Positions 43,183 to 44,759 of a stretch of 44,759 nucleotides of DNA are shown here, in pieces (position 1 is the stretch's first letter; each line of letters opens with the position of its first letter). The stretch comes from Desulfuromonadales bacterium (GTDB lineage Bacteria > Desulfobacterota > JAENJC01). A program made the translations under genes and the position numbers. The stretch spans positions 1 to 44,759 of the forward strand of contig CAKKSC010000012.1 of the NCBI GenBank assembly GCA_919902985.1, given 5' to 3'. The notes beneath the pieces are model-generated. The model ran no database searches. It saw only the letters and a list, made by a program, of their open reading frames with translations, and was not told where the DNA came from.

Positions 43183-43485
43183 TCAAATAAGAGAATCCTC
43201 TTTCATCAGCCGTCTTCCATGGACAACAGTAACAATCTTTATTTCATCACGAGTGGAAAGATACCGGTATATTACACGATAACTGTCAACAATGATTTCA
43301 CGGTGGGGCAAAGATGGGAATTCAGGAATGCTGCGACCGGATGCAGGGAATATGGTTAGGCGTTCAGCAGATTTAAAGATTTTTTCTACCTGGAATTGCG
43401 CATATAACGGAGAATCGCGGGCAATAAAATCATAGATGCCCTCCAAGTCGGCTAAAGCCTCTTCATTCCATATTAGTGCTGCCAT
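43183..43485 (-). CDS. ParE/RelE-type toxin
   Basis: Type II toxin of 100 residues. The ParE/RelE fold is seen in ALIWNEEALADLEGIYDFIA at the start, ERLTIFPASGRSIPEFP in the middle, and the strands VDSYRVIYRY and IVTVVHGRRLM at the end. Gyrase-poisoning (ParE) or mRNA-cutting (RelE) activity cannot be told apart here. Its start overlaps the antitoxin end by 13 bases. Confidence 0.88.
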   Translation of the reverse strand: MAALIWNEEALADLEGIYDFIARDSPLYAQFQVEKIFKSAERLTIFPASGRSIPEFPSLPHREIIVDSYRVIYRYLSTRDEIKIVTVVHGRRLMKEDSLI

Positions 43486-43661
43486 TTCTTAGACAACCTT
43501 GCTACGGCTTCATTATGGGTCAGCATTTTGCCTTCAGCAATATCGGCATCTCCGGCTTCTATCTTCTGAAAGAGATAAAGCCGGTACATCACTTCCTCAG
43601 TATCAACACTTTCTGGTAGGTCTTTAAACATGCCCTCTAATTTTGCTTTTTCGATATTCAT
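43473..43661 (-). CDS. Antitoxin partner of the ParE-like toxin
   Basis: Small protein of 62 residues upstream of and overlapping the toxin gene. It is helical and acidic (LEGMFKDLPESVDTEEVMYR), ending with a LTHNEAVARLSKKW segment typical of antitoxins that sit with RelE/ParE toxins. It has no clear separate DNA-binding domain, so whether it represses its own promoter is uncertain. GAGGA lies eight bases before its ATG. Confidence 0.75.
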   Translation of the reverse strand: MNIEKAKLEGMFKDLPESVDTEEVMYRLYLFQKIEAGDADIAEGKMLTHNEAVARLSKKWQH

Positions 43662-43734
43662 CAGCTTATCCTCCTCCGAAACAAGGTCCCAAATAATATT
43701 AAATATATCAGATTGAATCCCTATTTACAATCAT

Positions 43735-43776
43735 CAAAAAAACGCCCACTGATCTCTCAGACCAGCGGGCGTTTTA
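43735..43776 (-). terminator. Rho-independent terminator of the PEP-CTERM gene
   Basis: On the minus strand AAAACGCCCGCTG pairs with CAGTGGGCGTTTT around a short loop, followed by seven T. It lies 30 bases after the PEP-CTERM stop. The A-run on the other side means it could also work from the plus strand. Confidence 0.85.
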
Positions 43777-43805
43777 TCTACCTGAATTCTTCTTGTGCTT
43801 AACCT

Positions 43806-44519
43806 TTATCCTTTAGCCTTAAACCTTCTTCTCATCCCTGCCAACCCCACAAGACCGGAGCCGAGGAGGAGCAGGGTAGACGGTTCAGGGACTGGGTTTG
43901 TATTGGACTGACCATACTGGAGATGGTCAACCTCTATTCCACCACCGGTATTGCTGATCTTTATGGCTGAGATGCCATCAGCATCGATTAATCCGAAGAA
44001 GCTATCTTCAGCAGTAGCGCCGGAATGGCCTTCGTCAGCAATAGCAACGGGACCTATCGTCCCCAAAGAAACACCACCGGATCCAAAGGCTTCAAATAGG
44101 GTATTACCTGCACCATCTGTCCAAACAATTCCAACCTGTGTCGGGAGACCCCCAAGAATTGAAGCGTTGAAAGTGAACATAATGCCAGTCGCGCCAGACG
44201 AACTAAAATATGAATCGCCAAGCAGCCCCGACCCATCAATGCTCCCGTCATCGGCATCGACAGAGTCGTGAATTGAAGGACCAAAAACTACACTTGTAAC
44301 GCCACCAGCAGATGCAATCACGCCAGGGGTATCGAGTAGATGGTCTTCAAAGGTTTCCAGATAGGTTGTTCCAGCAGTAATATCAGTGCTGAATGGACTA
44401 TCGGCTTGACTTAGATAAGATGTAGGCCCCAAAAATGTTGGAACTGCATTTGCATTTGTCAACACGGTCATAGAGATCAATACCGCAAGGCCAAGGACTT
44501 TAATGCTTCTGTTTCTCAT
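43806..44519 (-). CDS. PEP-CTERM sorted exported protein
   Basis: Exported protein of 237 residues. It has a signal peptide (cut near NANA, residue 24) and the C-terminal sorting signal VPEPSTLLLLGSG, a membrane helix and a basic tail (RRRFKAKG), recognised by an exosortase. The middle part has no family I recognise; it is rich in G, S and D like many PEP-CTERM proteins. AAAGGAGGTGA precedes the ATG at 44519 perfectly, so I prefer it to a GTG three codons upstream. The exosortase is not in this window; the exopolysaccharide genes at 230-3779 are the usual partners of the system. Confidence 0.9.
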   Translation of the reverse strand: MRNRSIKVLGLAVLISMTVLTNANAVPTFLGPTSYLSQADSPFSTDITAGTTYLETFEDHLLDTPGVIASAGGVTSVVFGPSIHDSVDADDGSIDGSGLLGDSYFSSSGATGIMFTFNASILGGLPTQVGIVWTDGAGNTLFEAFGSGGVSLGTIGPVAIADEGHSGATAEDSFFGLIDADGISAIKISNTGGGIEVDHLQYGQSNTNPVPEPSTLLLLGSGLVGLAGMRRRFKAKG

Positions 44520-44625
44520 TAGTCTCACCTCCTTTGCAAATTATATAGTAGACTGGCAACCAATCTTTATACACATAATTAAGAACAGTGGGCCATCTGC
44601 ACTGTTTACTTACTTTAACTTCTTT

Positions 44626-44759
44626 TTACGCCTTAAACCTTCTTCTCATCCCTGCAAGCCCGACAAGACCGCTGCCAAGAAGGAGGAGGGTGGAGGGTTC
44701 GGGAACAGGGTTCGGAAGTGGCGTAGTTCCGATACCATCGAGGAAGGCGGAGGCGCCAT
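44626..44759 (-). CDS. PEP-CTERM protein, C-terminal end only
   Basis: The frame that runs off the window edge ends in ASAFLDGIGTTPLPNPVPEP, then STLLLLGSG, a helix and RRRFKA, then TAA. It is a second PEP-CTERM protein upstream of the first on the same strand. Its sorting signal is almost identical to that of its neighbour, which suggests a tandem duplication or gene conversion of the ends. Confidence 0.85.
   Translation of the reverse strand, partial: GASAFLDGIGTTPLPNPVPEPSTLLLLGSGLVGLAGMRRRFKA

Noticed and set aside
44535-44545. Promoter for the PEP-CTERM gene from a TATAAT on the minus strand
   Set aside because: A TATAAT-like hexamer lies just before the ribosome-binding site, but no acceptable -35 is found at 16-18 bases and it is too close to the start to be sure.

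Overview
The window is a 44.8-kb piece of a Gram-negative bacterial chromosome. It has polysaccharide export, heptose and dTDP-rhamnose synthesis, PEP-CTERM exported proteins, a MacAB-type efflux set and a lipid-rich-envelope gene content. The mix of PEP-CTERM proteins, a stand-alone TIGR03960-type radical SAM protein, DsrE/TusA sulfur-carrier proteins, RemA and the order thrS-infC-rpmI-rplT-pheS-pheT-ihfA-merR suggests Nitrospirota or a related 'deltaproteobacterial' lineage. That placement is inference; no rRNA gene is present to settle it.

Layout. (1) 230-7248, plus strand: Wzz-like chain-length protein, a five-SLBB export protein, then a complete rfbBDAC dTDP-L-rhamnose operon. (2) 7388-7579: rpmB behind a recognisable promoter, meeting ridA tail to tail. 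(3) 7576-13481, minus strand: transcribed as hldE-kinase (rfaE1), yicC, remA, gmk, rpoZ, relA/spoT, ridA, a conserved growth-control cluster. (4) 13594-21135, minus strand: tRNA-Val, thrS, infC, rpmI, rplT, pheS, pheT, ihfA, merR and tRNA-Pro, the translation cluster. (5) 21199-23349: an accessory patch beside tRNA-Val with a DUF4160/DUF2442 pair (the first gene frameshifted), an orphan AbrB-type antitoxin and a REP-associated transposase with perfect 17-bp terminal inverted repeats. (6) 23572-28719, plus strand: parA, parB, bactofilin, a DEAD-box helicase, ribH and a lone EcfT/CbiQ protein. (7) 28720-32002: a second accessory patch with a structured ~315-bp non-coding element, a truncated alanine dehydrogenase, a DUF559 nuclease gene bracketed by hairpin repeats, an integron-cassette-like unit with an attC-like site and a HEPN-like gene, a ribbon-helix-helix/PIN toxin pair and a Mut7-C RNase. 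(8) 32034-40517: HAD phosphatase, xerD, a membrane protein of unknown role, a free pyruvate-kinase C-domain protein, eno, ftsB, a small periplasmic protein and a macA/ABC/permease efflux operon. (9) 40525-44759, minus strand: tusA, dsrE2, a radical SAM protein carrying an in-frame repeat insertion, a ParE toxin/antitoxin pair and two tandem PEP-CTERM proteins, the second cut by the window edge.

The most distinctive property is the density of short palindromic repeats. At least ten unrelated families occupy the gaps between housekeeping genes, two of them have become coding sequence, and one brackets a nuclease gene. The best candidates for something undescribed are the structured element at 28747-29061, the lone cassette at about 30025-30660 and the DUF559 unit at 29465-29989.
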